Assembly: GCF_000374585.1 (NCBI RefSeq)
Contig: NZ_KB894664.1
Coordinates: 1 to 43,610, forward strand
DNA: 43,610 nt
Direction: 5' to 3'
Source: Phocaeicola barnesiae DSM 18169 = JCM 13652
Lineage (GTDB): Bacteria > Bacteroidota > Bacteroidia > Bacteroidales > Bacteroidaceae
The translations under genes were made by a program, and so were the position numbers. The stretch's first letter is position 1, and each line of letters begins with the position of its first letter. Below, piece after piece: positions 22,079 through 29,977 of this stretch. Below the pieces are notes generated by a model, which ran no database searches, had not been told where the DNA came from, and was given only the letters and a program-made list of their open reading frames with translations.

Positions 22079-23323
22079 CTACCCGTTATTGATGAAAAAG
22101 TCCGTCCATCGGTCTATTATTCGTTTTGCCTTGACGAAGCTGTTCCCTCTTTGAGGCAAGTCTAAAACCATATCCTTGATTTCGCCATATCGCTTCTGTG
22201 GTATATCGTGTCCGTAATGCCGTTGAGAGAACTGTTCTATGGCACGATGGAATGCCATGTACTTTGTAGACGCTTTTATTCTGCCCGCTTTCGCCAATGA
22301 TTTCAACAGATAGGCAAGGCTTATGTCCTCGGTATTCTCTTCAAGGAATAAACAGATTCCTTGCTTGATGCGTTCCTTGTCCCCAATGAGGATATCATCC
22401 AATGATTGCATAACCTTTTTGTTCCCACGTCTACCTTTGATTTTTCGCAAGGCAAATATAACTTCCTTCCATATTTCAGGGTTACACTTCTCTACAGTAT
22501 CTTCCCAATCCGCTTTGGTTTCTGTGCCCATCTCTATACTTCCATTGACAAGCATGGTAATGCATGACTTTACCAAAAGCATATCACCATGGTCAACCTC
22601 TTCACTGTTCAGCAGATGGTCAAGTAACTTAGCCATACGTGAAAGACCGTGGTCAAATACCACGAAATAGTACACGCAATAAGCCAAGTCTTCTTTCTTT
22701 TCCATCACACGGTCATAGAGGTTAGCCATAAATCCACCAATAAACACCGCATGGGAGAGGAAAACAATTTGAGAGATATAGGCCAGGAACTGATAGACCA
22801 TTTTTCTTTCCAGTTTACTCAACAGATAACAACCTTTGCTGTTTTTCATAAGTACATCCAATTGCTCTATCAAATAGGATCTCGTTTCCTGCGGTAAGCG
22901 GTTCCAAATTTCAATAGGTGTTCCGGAATGAACCATCAATAATTCTGACTTTGGGGATGTGAGCAGCTCTACCGTACCCGTTTTTACATTGATACCTATC
23001 CATAACCGTTTGTTGGTGATACATTGGGCAATAATATCTGTATACTTGCCAGCCCATTGCTGATTGGCTATATGCTGTACATCTTTACCGTTTATGAAAT
23101 CAGAAAGCCAGTTATATAGTAACAAGGCTTCTGGCGGTGTACACTCCCGCATCATCCGGTATATATCCATTAGAATAGATAAGTACCCTTTGCCTATAGC
23201 ATCCATGCGTTTACAGAAATCGGCATACGATTCTTCATTGACTGATTTCCATGCACGGATAGCCATATCTGCAGTGTCCTTTCTCTTGGAATAGGATTTT
23301 ATCCTTTCTATGAAATTTTTCAT
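22079..23323 (-). CDS. Conserved protein of Bacteroides mobile elements, unknown function
   Basis: 414 aa, largely helical with no catalytic motif I can recognise. It has hydrophobic patches such as FLAYISQIVFLSHAVFIGGFMANLY (about residues 175-205) that could be one or two membrane or buried helices. A basic C-terminus ends in KRIIDRWTDFFINNG. It starts 12 bp after the integrase stop on the same strand and is almost certainly cotranscribed with it. Genes of this size are often found directly after IntDOT-type integrases in NBU-like elements. A DUF6043 assignment came to mind but I am not certain of it. A role in excision or copy control is possible but unproven. Confidence 0.6.
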   Translation of the reverse strand: MKNFIERIKSYSKRKDTADMAIRAWKSVNEESYADFCKRMDAIGKGYLSILMDIYRMMRECTPPEALLLYNWLSDFINGKDVQHIANQQWAGKYTDIIAQCITNKRLWIGINVKTGTVELLTSPKSELLMVHSGTPIEIWNRLPQETRSYLIEQLDVLMKNSKGCYLLSKLERKMVYQFLAYISQIVFLSHAVFIGGFMANLYDRVMEKKEDLAYCVYYFVVFDHGLSRMAKLLDHLLNSEEVDHGDMLLVKSCITMLVNGSIEMGTETKADWEDTVEKCNPEIWKEVIFALRKIKGRRGNKKVMQSLDDILIGDKERIKQGICLFLEENTEDISLAYLLKSLAKAGRIKASTKYMAFHRAIEQFSQRHYGHDIPQKRYGEIKDMVLDLPQRGNSFVKAKRIIDRWTDFFINNG

Positions 23324-23335
23324 TGTCTTATGGTA

Positions 23336-24838
23336 TTAAGGTTGTCTGAACAGTTTGAGCAATTCTTCCGTGGACATGCTTGCCAGCTTTGCCAACAGAG
23401 CATCCCTTTCAGAAGTATTACCCAGGTTTAGCAGCTTTGAATTGTTCTGCATCTGTATGTCGAGAGGATAATGCTCGATGTAGATTTGAGTAATGGCATG
23501 GTCTGAAGAAGCATGTCCCATGCTCTCCGAGATATAATCCATATCCACTCCGGCATTATGCAGGTTGGTGGCAAACGAGTGTCGGCACCAAGTCCCGGAC
23601 GGACAGATGGACTTATCCCAATTCAATGCTTCATGGCATATCCTAATAACACGGTCTTTTACGTTTGAGTTTTCCTGCATGGTATATTTACGGCGCAACT
23701 CTTCCGTTTCTGCACCTTTTAATATATGAGGAAAAACAAAGCCACCCCGAGTCGGAGGTGCCGCCACTTCATCTAACACATATTGTAAAGGAGGGATGAT
23801 GGGAACGATAACTTCAGAACCGTCAACGCTTCTTCGGGAAGTTTTCTTTCGGTTGAAGCGAAAAGCCTTACCATCTGTCTGATAATAATAACTGTCATAA
23901 GTCAATCGCCCTGCATCTGCCATGTTGAAGCCGTTGCACAAGTACTGGGCAAGAAACAACCCCAATGAGTAGTGGGCACGTTGGGTATATTCTTCCGACC
24001 AATGTTCGGGATATTTCTTTGAGACAAAAAGGTTGTAGAGCTCCGTCATCTGACAGACATTCAGGAAGCTCTGTTTGCGCTTTGCACTCTTGGGTATGCT
24101 CACAAGCCCTTTCTCCTTCTTGTTAGAAAAAGGATAAGGAACATCTTTGAGATAGCCTTCATGTATACACCTGTTCCATACAGCACGGCAACAACGGAGA
24201 TAAATCCCGGCGGTAGTATCGCTGATTTTCCCGACTATCGCCCCATTCTCGTCTTTTACTCCATCATGCATTCCGTCTTTCCACTTCTGAATTTCTGCAG
24301 CACTGATGCAGAATCCTCTAATCATATTGCTTCCGAGAATTTTTCTGAATGATTTGAGTGCGCATTCGTAGCTCTCTGCTGTGGTAAAACGTGCGCCACC
24401 ATCGTCTGTCCGTAATTCATGGATGATTTGTTCCCATACACCAACAAAGGTTTGTGCCTTGGTCGTATCTTCTTTGGATGGCATCACTCCCTCACCCATG
24501 ATACATTGGCGTACCATTTCAAATGTCAGGATACCACCTTTGTTTAGGTTCATCAGAATTTCTTTGTATTTGGGGACAAAGCTATCTTTCCACTCTTTTT
24601 GAAGTTTGTAGTTCTCGCTCTTGCATTTAGTCGCATTACAGATGTCTGAGAACTTTCTTTCAGTGAAAGAACTTCCGACAGTAAGATAAAAGAATTTGCG
24701 GTCTATCGTGAAACGGAGAGATAACGGAAACTCGCACGCGTTTTTCCTGCGAGTACGTGAGTCCAACACGACAGAAACAGAACAGTTCCGTTCCTTGAAA
24801 AGCGACAGGGACTTTGTCAGTTTTTCCATTGCATTCAT
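23336..24838 (-). CDS. IntDOT-type tyrosine integrase of the element
   Basis: 500 aa. An N-terminal arm-binding region (about residues 1-100) and SAM-like domain (about 130-235) precede the catalytic domain. Catalytic residues visible are Arg419-His420 (GTWCRHSFATNLH), His442 (SMGHASSDH) and Tyr453 (TQIYIEHY). The position of the first catalytic Arg is Asn305 (CNGFNMADAGRL); loss of this Arg is known from IntDOT relatives. The enzyme should recombine the 15-bp core in tRNA-Met with its copy in the circular element, tolerating mismatches next to the core. It lies about 600 bp from the right att site with its start facing the tRNA. A 360-nt structured leader precedes it. Confidence 0.88.
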   Translation of the reverse strand: MNAMEKLTKSLSLFKERNCSVSVVLDSRTRRKNACEFPLSLRFTIDRKFFYLTVGSSFTERKFSDICNATKCKSENYKLQKEWKDSFVPKYKEILMNLNKGGILTFEMVRQCIMGEGVMPSKEDTTKAQTFVGVWEQIIHELRTDDGGARFTTAESYECALKSFRKILGSNMIRGFCISAAEIQKWKDGMHDGVKDENGAIVGKISDTTAGIYLRCCRAVWNRCIHEGYLKDVPYPFSNKKEKGLVSIPKSAKRKQSFLNVCQMTELYNLFVSKKYPEHWSEEYTQRAHYSLGLFLAQYLCNGFNMADAGRLTYDSYYYQTDGKAFRFNRKKTSRRSVDGSEVIVPIIPPLQYVLDEVAAPPTRGGFVFPHILKGAETEELRRKYTMQENSNVKDRVIRICHEALNWDKSICPSGTWCRHSFATNLHNAGVDMDYISESMGHASSDHAITQIYIEHYPLDIQMQNNSKLLNLGNTSERDALLAKLASMSTEELLKLFRQP

Positions 24839-24904
24839 TGTTTATGTTCAACATAACCTCTGAATACAGACGCTTTGCAATGTGAGGCATACATATACAA
24901 AACA

Positions 24905-24965
24905 CTGCATATAACCACAGAGTCCCTATCCTTTAGGCGGATAAAAACATTGTCGTTATATGCAG
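24905..24965 (-). promoter_or_regulatory. Stem-loop (possible attenuator) in the integrase leader
   Basis: CTGCATATAAC (24905-24915) and GTTATATGCAG (24955-24965) form a perfect 11-bp stem. A smaller nested hairpin lies within the loop (ATCC / GGAT around GCCTAAA, plus 24928-24942). On the minus strand a short T-rich run TGTTTTG follows, 67 bp before the integrase ATG. This could cause conditional termination before integrase. Confidence 0.5.
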
Positions 24966-25205
24966 CGGTGCAATCTCGTCGTCTTCTGTCGCTGACTGGT
25001 AACCGGGCTTATGCTAATCGGTCTCAACCCCTGAAGCAACTCTCGCGTTTCGTTTGTCATAGAGTACCCTCCGACTGGCACTCCCTCTACGCATTGATTC
25101 ATCGGAATGGGATAACCCTCCCACGGCGGTTAGGCAAACTCACTTTTCTTTTTCAAGAAAGAGCACCACCAAGGTCATGGCTTGCCACAAATGCATTACG
25201 CGATA

Positions 25206-25234
25206 CAAAAGTACGATATTATTCTATAAATCAA
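25206..25234 (-). promoter_or_regulatory. Promoter for integrase with long leader
   Basis: The minus-strand -7 box TACTTTTG (plus 25206-25213) and TTG (plus 25232-25234) are separated by 18 nt. Transcription would start near 25199, leaving a leader of about 360 nt before the integrase start at 24838. A plus-strand frame through this leader (24875-25288) has low-quality sequence and was not called. Confidence 0.6.
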
Positions 25235-25368
25235 GGTATAAATGGAATATATTTGAGCTTATTTAACCGCCAATCATCGTCATATTAACAACATACCTTA
25301 ATAAAGGTGTTATAGGATTGCACGGAGTTTCACGGGAGTTCTATGCGTGAACAGAGCCAACTCAAACC

Positions 25369-25394
25369 GTTTGTTTACGCATTGTTTACGCAGA
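25369..25394 (+). repeat. Right copy of 26-bp element-end repeat
   Basis: Identical to 3547-3572 and in the same orientation, with two GTTTACGCA nonamers separated by TT. It lies about 75 bp inside the right core and just inside the tRNA terminator. It is a candidate integrase arm site. Confidence 0.75.
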
Positions 25395-25399
25395 CAAAG

Positions 25400-25431
25400 A
25401 AAAAAGCACTTGCGATTTCTCGTAAGTGCTT
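25400..25431 (-). terminator. Terminator of tRNA-Met supplied by the element
   Basis: A minus-strand stem AAGCACTTACGA / TCGCAAGTGCTT (one G-T pair) with a 4-nt loop leads into a T tract. It differs from the old host terminator at 3336-3381, as expected if integration replaced the tRNA's downstream DNA. Confidence 0.85.
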
Positions 25432-25442
25432 GATTCTTAATG

Positions 25443-25516
25443 TGGACCAGCCAGGGCTTGAACCTGGGACCTCCAGATTATGAGTCTGTTGCTCTAACCA
25501 ACTGAGCTACAAGTCC
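25443..25516 (-). tRNA. tRNA-Met (CAT), restored at the integration site
   Basis: On the minus strand the 74-nt gene reads GGACTTG acceptor, a D arm, an anticodon loop CTCATAA (anticodon CAT), and T arm CCAGG-TTCAAGC-CCTGG, ending GGTCC plus discriminator A. CCA is not encoded. The acceptor has a T-T mismatch at pair 6-67. CAT may mean elongator Met or lysidine-modified Ile2; Met fits better. The part 3' of the anticodon probably came with the mobile element, since the displaced host half at 3392-3433 has a swapped T-stem pair. Confidence 0.88.
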
Positions 25517-25638
25517 GATGTTACAATCCTGTAACGAAATGTGATGCAAAAGTAAAGGTTTTACCTGTAATCTGCAAAAAAAACAGCAAAAAAATGAAGA
25601 AAAAAACGTTTTTCGCCTTACTCTCAAGATTTAAGTTG

Positions 25639-25646
25639 TATTTTTG
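25639..25646 (+). promoter_or_regulatory. Promoter -7 box of the ATPase-HAD-ribF cluster
   Basis: TATTTTTG, an exact TAnnTTTG match, 33 nt before the ATPase ATG. The -33 region is poorly defined. Confidence 0.6.
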
Positions 25647-25678
25647 CGACACAAGTTCTTAAACCAATTGTAAACAAT

Positions 25679-28309
25679 ATGTCACAAACCAATCCAGAGC
25701 CTAAACTGACCGGACTGACCGACCAGGAAGTGCTGTCGAGCCGCGAAAAGTATGGTGTCAATCTTTTGACTCCTCCCAAACGTCCCTCCATGTGGAAACT
25801 CTACCTCGAAAAGTTCCAGGACCCCGTTATCCGTGTCCTGCTGGTAGCTGCCTTTTTTTCCCTGATTATTTCAATCATTGAAAGCGAATACGCCGAAACC
25901 ATCGGTATCTTCTTCGCCATCTTTCTGGCAACCGGTATCGGCTTCTATTTTGAATACGATGCCAACAAGAAGTTCGACCTGCTGAATGCGGTGGGCGAAG
26001 AAACTCCTGTAACAGTCATCCGTAACGGAAAAATACACGAAATTCCCCGGAAAGACATCGTTGTAGGCGACATCGTCATTCTGAATACCGGTGAGGAAGT
26101 TCCTGCCGACGGAACTCTGCTGGAGGCAGTTTCCCTACAAATCAACGAATCGAGTCTGACCGGAGAGCTGATGGTCAACAAAACGGTGGATGAAGCTCAT
26201 TTCGACGAAGAAGCCACTTACCCGTCGAATACCGTTATGAGAGGAACAACTGTTACCGACGGACACGGCATCATGCGTGTAGATAAGGTAGGCGATGCCA
26301 CTGAAATCGGAAAAGTGGCCCGCCAGGCAACCGAACAGAGCGAAGAACAGACTCCGCTGAATATCCAGCTCACCAAACTGGCAAACCTTATCGGGAAAGC
26401 TGGATTCACTATTGCTGCCCTGACTTTCATCATCTTTACCAGCAAGGATTTGTATGCCTATTTCACCTCCGGAGCATATACCGGCGACTGGCATTCATGG
26501 CTGGCCATTGCCCGTATCGTATTGAAATATTTCATGATGGCTGTTACCTTGATTGTAGTGGCCGTACCGGAAGGACTGCCGATGAGTGTAACCCTGAGCT
26601 TGGCCCTGAACATGCGCCGCATGCTAAAAACCAACAATCTGGTTCGGAAAATGCACGCCTGCGAAACCATGGGGGCCATCACTGTTATCTGTACCGATAA
26701 AACCGGGACATTGACCCAGAACCTGATGCAGGTATACGAAGCACAGGTAGACAACAGCCAACCAGACCTGGTAGCCGAAGGAATTGCAGTGAACTCTACC
26801 GCTTTCCTGGAAGAGAAAGCAGCGGGAGAAAAGCCTTCGGGTGTAGGTAACCCTACCGAAATCGCCTTGCTGTTGTGGCTGAACGGCCAGGGAAAAGACT
26901 ACATGTCTTTACGTACCCAGGCCAAAGTCGTCAATCAGCTTACCTTCTCGACCGAACGGAAATACATGGCTACCCTGGTTGATTCGCCCATCCGGCAGAA
27001 ACGTATCCTTTATATAAAGGGAGCACCGGAAATCGTGATGAGCAAATGTAACCTACCGGCAGACGCCATTGCCCGCTATAACGAACAGCTCCTCGCCTAC
27101 CAGAACAAGGCCATGCGTACCTTGGGTATCGCCTACCGGGAAATAGCCGAAGGCGAATCGTCCGATTGCGCCACCCTGGTCAACGAAGGTGGATTGACCT
27201 TCCAGGGTATCTTCGCCATCAGTGACCCGATCCGTCCGGACGTGCCGGATGCTGTCAAGAAATGCCAGTCAGCGGGTATCGGTGTAAAGATCGTTACGGG
27301 CGATACTCCGGGAACCGCCACCGAAATCGCCAGACAAATCGGACTCTGGCAACCCGAAGATACGGAACGTAACCGCATCACAGGAGTAGAATTTGCCGCC
27401 TTGAGCGACGAAGAAGCCTTGGATCGAGTACTCGACCTGAAGGTGATGAGCCGTGCCCGTCCGATGGACAAGCAGCGTCTGGTACAGCTTCTGCAACAGA
27501 AAGGGGCTGTGGTAGCCGTTACCGGTGACGGTACGAACGATGCGCCGGCCCTGAACCACGCCCAGGTGGGTCTGTCCATGGGTACCGGTACATCGGTAGC
27601 CAAGGAAGCCAGCGACATCACCCTGCTGGACGACTCCTTCCACAGCATCGCGACAGCCGTCATGTGGGGCCGTTCATTGTACAAGAACATCCAGCGATTC
27701 ATCGTCTTCCAGCTGACCATCAACGTGGTGGCCTTGCTCAGCGTATTGCTCGGAGCGTTCTTCGGAACAGAATTGCCGCTTACCGTAACCCAGATGCTGT
27801 GGGTGAACCTCATCATGGATACCTTTGCCGCCATGGCCTTGGCTTCCATCTCTCCGAGCATGGATGTCATGAACGAAAAGCCACGTAAACGGACGGACTT
27901 CATCATCACTCCGGCCATGCGTAACAACATCCTGGGTGTAGGCCTCGGATTCCTGGTCATATTGATGGGACTTCTGGCTTACTTCAAGACACTTCCGGGA
28001 GGTATGGATGTACATCACCTGACTGTCTTCTTCACCATCTTCGTGATGCTGCAGTTCTGGAACCTGTTCAATGCCAGTGTATTCGGCACCAACCATTCCA
28101 TTTTCAAGGATGCAAGCCATGCTTTGGGTATGCTTAGCGTTGCCCTAATTATCCTGGTGGGACAGTTCCTGATTGTCACCTTCGGCGGGAAAGTATTCCG
28201 TACCGAGCCCCTTCCGCTCATGGAATGGCTGTACATCATCGGAGGAACTTCCATCGTACTGTGGATCGGTGAAATCTGGCGGGGAATCCAACGGTTAAAG
28301 AAGAATTGA
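25679..28309 (+). CDS. Calcium-translocating P-type ATPase (PMCA type)
   Basis: 876 aa, typical for bacterial P2-type Ca2+ pumps. In order: cation-transporter N domain (to about residue 60), two transmembrane helices, an actuator domain with SSLTGE (TGEL here instead of the usual TGES), helix M4 with VPEGLPMSVTL, the phosphorylation motif DKTGTLT (Asp340), a nucleotide-binding domain with KGAPE, the hinge TGDGTNDAPAL (residues 615-625), then six C-terminal helices. It pumps Ca2+ (perhaps Mn2+) out of the cytoplasm. The M4 PEGLP sequence fits P2 pumps. It heads a three-gene cluster, with the HAD gene 6 bp after its stop; the functional link is unclear and probably only transcriptional. The substrate is inferred from the family. 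Confidence 0.88.
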   Translation: MSQTNPEPKLTGLTDQEVLSSREKYGVNLLTPPKRPSMWKLYLEKFQDPVIRVLLVAAFFSLIISIIESEYAETIGIFFAIFLATGIGFYFEYDANKKFDLLNAVGEETPVTVIRNGKIHEIPRKDIVVGDIVILNTGEEVPADGTLLEAVSLQINESSLTGELMVNKTVDEAHFDEEATYPSNTVMRGTTVTDGHGIMRVDKVGDATEIGKVARQATEQSEEQTPLNIQLTKLANLIGKAGFTIAALTFIIFTSKDLYAYFTSGAYTGDWHSWLAIARIVLKYFMMAVTLIVVAVPEGLPMSVTLSLALNMRRMLKTNNLVRKMHACETMGAITVICTDKTGTLTQNLMQVYEAQVDNSQPDLVAEGIAVNSTAFLEEKAAGEKPSGVGNPTEIALLLWLNGQGKDYMSLRTQAKVVNQLTFSTERKYMATLVDSPIRQKRILYIKGAPEIVMSKCNLPADAIARYNEQLLAYQNKAMRTLGIAYREIAEGESSDCATLVNEGGLTFQGIFAISDPIRPDVPDAVKKCQSAGIGVKIVTGDTPGTATEIARQIGLWQPEDTERNRITGVEFAALSDEEALDRVLDLKVMSRARPMDKQRLVQLLQQKGAVVAVTGDGTNDAPALNHAQVGLSMGTGTSVAKEASDITLLDDSFHSIATAVMWGRSLYKNIQRFIVFQLTINVVALLSVLLGAFFGTELPLTVTQMLWVNLIMDTFAAMALASISPSMDVMNEKPRKRTDFIITPAMRNNILGVGLGFLVILMGLLAYFKTLPGGMDVHHLTVFFTIFVMLQFWNLFNASVFGTNHSIFKDASHALGMLSVALIILVGQFLIVTFGGKVFRTEPLPLMEWLYIIGGTSIVLWIGEIWRGIQRLKKN

Positions 28310-28315
28310 TGCGTT

Positions 28316-28942
28316 ATGAATCCGACAATCCATAACCTGATATTCGACTTGGGCGGGGTCTTGTACGACCTCGACATTGAAGGTTGTCTGCAGGCATTCG
28401 AGCAAGCGGGCCTGACCGAGGTACGTCACCTGATAACCGGTACCAACGAAGCCGGTATCTTCCAGGCATACGAAACCGAGGAACTCTCCACTCCCCGGTT
28501 CCGCGAAGAAGTACGCAGACTTATCGGTAACCCCCAACTGACGGACGAGGACATCGACCGGATGTGGAACCGCATGCTGGTACACCTGCCTCAAGAGAAA
28601 CTGGATTTATTGCACGAACTCGGTCGGCATTACCGCCTGTATCTGCTAAGCAACACCAACGACCTTCACTGGGAACACGTTGTCCGGCAGGCCTTCGCAA
28701 AGCGGGGATACCAGGTCTCCGATTTCTTCCAACAGGTATTCCTGTCCTTCCGGATGAAACTGGCCAAACCGAACCCCGCCATCTTCCTCACCGCGCTGGA
28801 AAATGCCGGTCTGAAAGCCGAAGAAACCCTGTTCATCGACGACTCACCGGTCAACTGCCAGGCAGCGAAATCAGTCGGTATACAGGCTGTCCATTATACA
28901 CCGGGCGAAGACCTCCGCTCCCTACTCGCTACCGTCTTATGA
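28316..28942 (+). CDS. HAD-superfamily hydrolase (subfamily IA phosphatase)
   Basis: 208 aa. Motif I is FDLGGVLYDLD (nucleophile Asp11), motif II LLSNTND (about residues 118-124), motif III includes the Lys in AKPNPAIF, and motif IV is FIDDSPVN. A helical cap (about residues 16-90) marks subfamily I. The motif-I FDLGGVLYD variant is seen in small phosphatases acting on sugar phosphates or nucleotides, and in FMN or 5-amino-6-ribitylamino-uracil phosphate phosphatases of riboflavin synthesis. Because ribF follows with an ATGA overlap, a flavin-related substrate is attractive but not shown. It begins 6 bp after the Ca2+ ATPase. Confidence 0.82.
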   Translation: MNPTIHNLIFDLGGVLYDLDIEGCLQAFEQAGLTEVRHLITGTNEAGIFQAYETEELSTPRFREEVRRLIGNPQLTDEDIDRMWNRMLVHLPQEKLDLLHELGRHYRLYLLSNTNDLHWEHVVRQAFAKRGYQVSDFFQQVFLSFRMKLAKPNPAIFLTALENAGLKAEETLFIDDSPVNCQAAKSVGIQAVHYTPGEDLRSLLATVL

Positions 28943-29874
28943 GAATCATTACCGATACAGACCGGACAGAAGCCTTAGAACCCTGTGTAGCCACAATCGG
29001 CTGTTTCGACGGCGTACACCGCGGACACCGCTACCTCATCAATCAGGTATGCGAAGTGGCCGCGGAGAAAGGGCTGCATGCCGCTATCGTGACCTTTCCG
29101 GTGCATCCGCGCCAAGTGATGCAGGCCGACTACCAGCCTCAACTGCTGTCCTGCCTGCACCAAAAGACCGACCTCATCAGCCAACTCGATGCCGACTATT
29201 GCTTCATGCTGCCTTTCACCCGCGAGTTGTCACACCTGTCGGCCCGGGAGTTCATGCAGCTTCTACAGGAACATTACCACATCCAGGTACTTGTCATCGG
29301 CTACGACCACCGCTTCGGGCACAACCGCAGCGAAGGATTTGAAGACTATTGCCGGTACGGACAGGAACTGGGCATGGAGGTCATCCGGGCCAAGGCCTTG
29401 GTAGAAGACGGAGTATCCATCAGCTCGTCCCACATCCGCAGCCTGCTCAAACAGGGTGCCGTACACGAGGCCAACCGCTGCCTGGGCTACGAATATTACC
29501 TGGACGGCACCGTGACCGACGGATACAAGGTGGGACGGAAACTGGGCTTCCCTACCGCCAACCTGCTGCCGGCCTGCCCCGAGAAACTGATTCCGGCCGA
29601 AGGGGTCTATGCCGTCTACACCTATGTACAGGGCATCCGTTATGCCGGTATGCTGAACATCGGACACCGCCCCACCGTCAACAACGGCAGCGACCTGAGC
29701 ATCGAAGTCAATATCCTCGACTTCTCGGAAAACATCTACCGCAAACAGATGCGCATCGAGTTCATCGCCTTCATCCGTTCCGAGCAACGCTTCGATTCAC
29801 TGGAGCAGCTCATGGCCCAACTGAAAGCCGACCGGGAACAGGTGCGGAAATTGTTGCAGATGCCCGTTCGTTGA
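28939..29874 (+). CDS. ribF: Bifunctional riboflavin kinase / FAD synthetase
   Basis: 311 aa. The N-terminal nucleotidyltransferase domain has ATIGCFDGVHRGH (residues 18-30, the FAD synthetase HxGH motif) and VIGYDHRFGHNR. The C-terminal riboflavin kinase has GRKLGFPTANL (about residues 199-209), GVYAVYTYVQG and GMLNIGHRPTVNNG. RibF makes FMN and then FAD in the cytoplasm. The ATG at 28939 overlaps the HAD gene stop (ATGA) and gives the standard length. Longer frames starting at 28564 are the same frame read through the HAD gene and lack support. No FMN riboswitch is possible upstream because the gene is translationally coupled. Confidence 0.95.
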   Translation: MRIITDTDRTEALEPCVATIGCFDGVHRGHRYLINQVCEVAAEKGLHAAIVTFPVHPRQVMQADYQPQLLSCLHQKTDLISQLDADYCFMLPFTRELSHLSAREFMQLLQEHYHIQVLVIGYDHRFGHNRSEGFEDYCRYGQELGMEVIRAKALVEDGVSISSSHIRSLLKQGAVHEANRCLGYEYYLDGTVTDGYKVGRKLGFPTANLLPACPEKLIPAEGVYAVYTYVQGIRYAGMLNIGHRPTVNNGSDLSIEVNILDFSENIYRKQMRIEFIAFIRSEQRFDSLEQLMAQLKADREQVRKLLQMPVR

Positions 29875-29945
29875 TGAATATCATTTAATTCGGTTTCCGC
29901 TTCATAAATCGCCACTGGTATAGCAATTTATCCAAAGATTGTGCG

Positions 29946-29953
29946 TATCTTTG
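29946..29953 (+). promoter_or_regulatory. Promoter -7 box of the DEAD-box helicase gene
   Basis: TATCTTTG, an exact TAnnTTTG match, 24 nt before the helicase ATG. The -33 region is weak. Confidence 0.6.
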
Positions 29954-29977
29954 CCCCCGAAATTTTAGAAAAACTGA

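Larger units (their letters stand above)
3419..25484. mobile_element. Integrative mobilizable element (about 22 kb) in tRNA-Met
   Basis: The outer limits are the two 15-bp identical core copies at 3419-3433 and 25470-25484. At the right end, next to the intact tRNA, lies an IntDOT-type integrase gene (23336-24838). The backbone also includes a VirE-type ATPase, a relaxase and its accessory proteins, but no conjugation (tra) genes. It is therefore mobilizable by a co-resident ICE or plasmid rather than self-transmissible. Cargo occupies the left half on the plus strand. A 26-bp repeat occurs inside each end (3547 and 25369), probably integrase arm sites. Cargo DNA is visibly richer in A/T than the flanking chromosome. 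Confidence 0.85.

Noticed and set aside
24875..25288. Plus-strand gene of 137 codons opposite the integrase leader
   Set aside because: No domain, unusual composition, and it covers the leader; better explained as non-coding.
28564..28938. Extended N-terminus for RibF
   Set aside because: It would run through the HAD gene out of frame; the ATG at 28939 gives the family length with an ATGA overlap.
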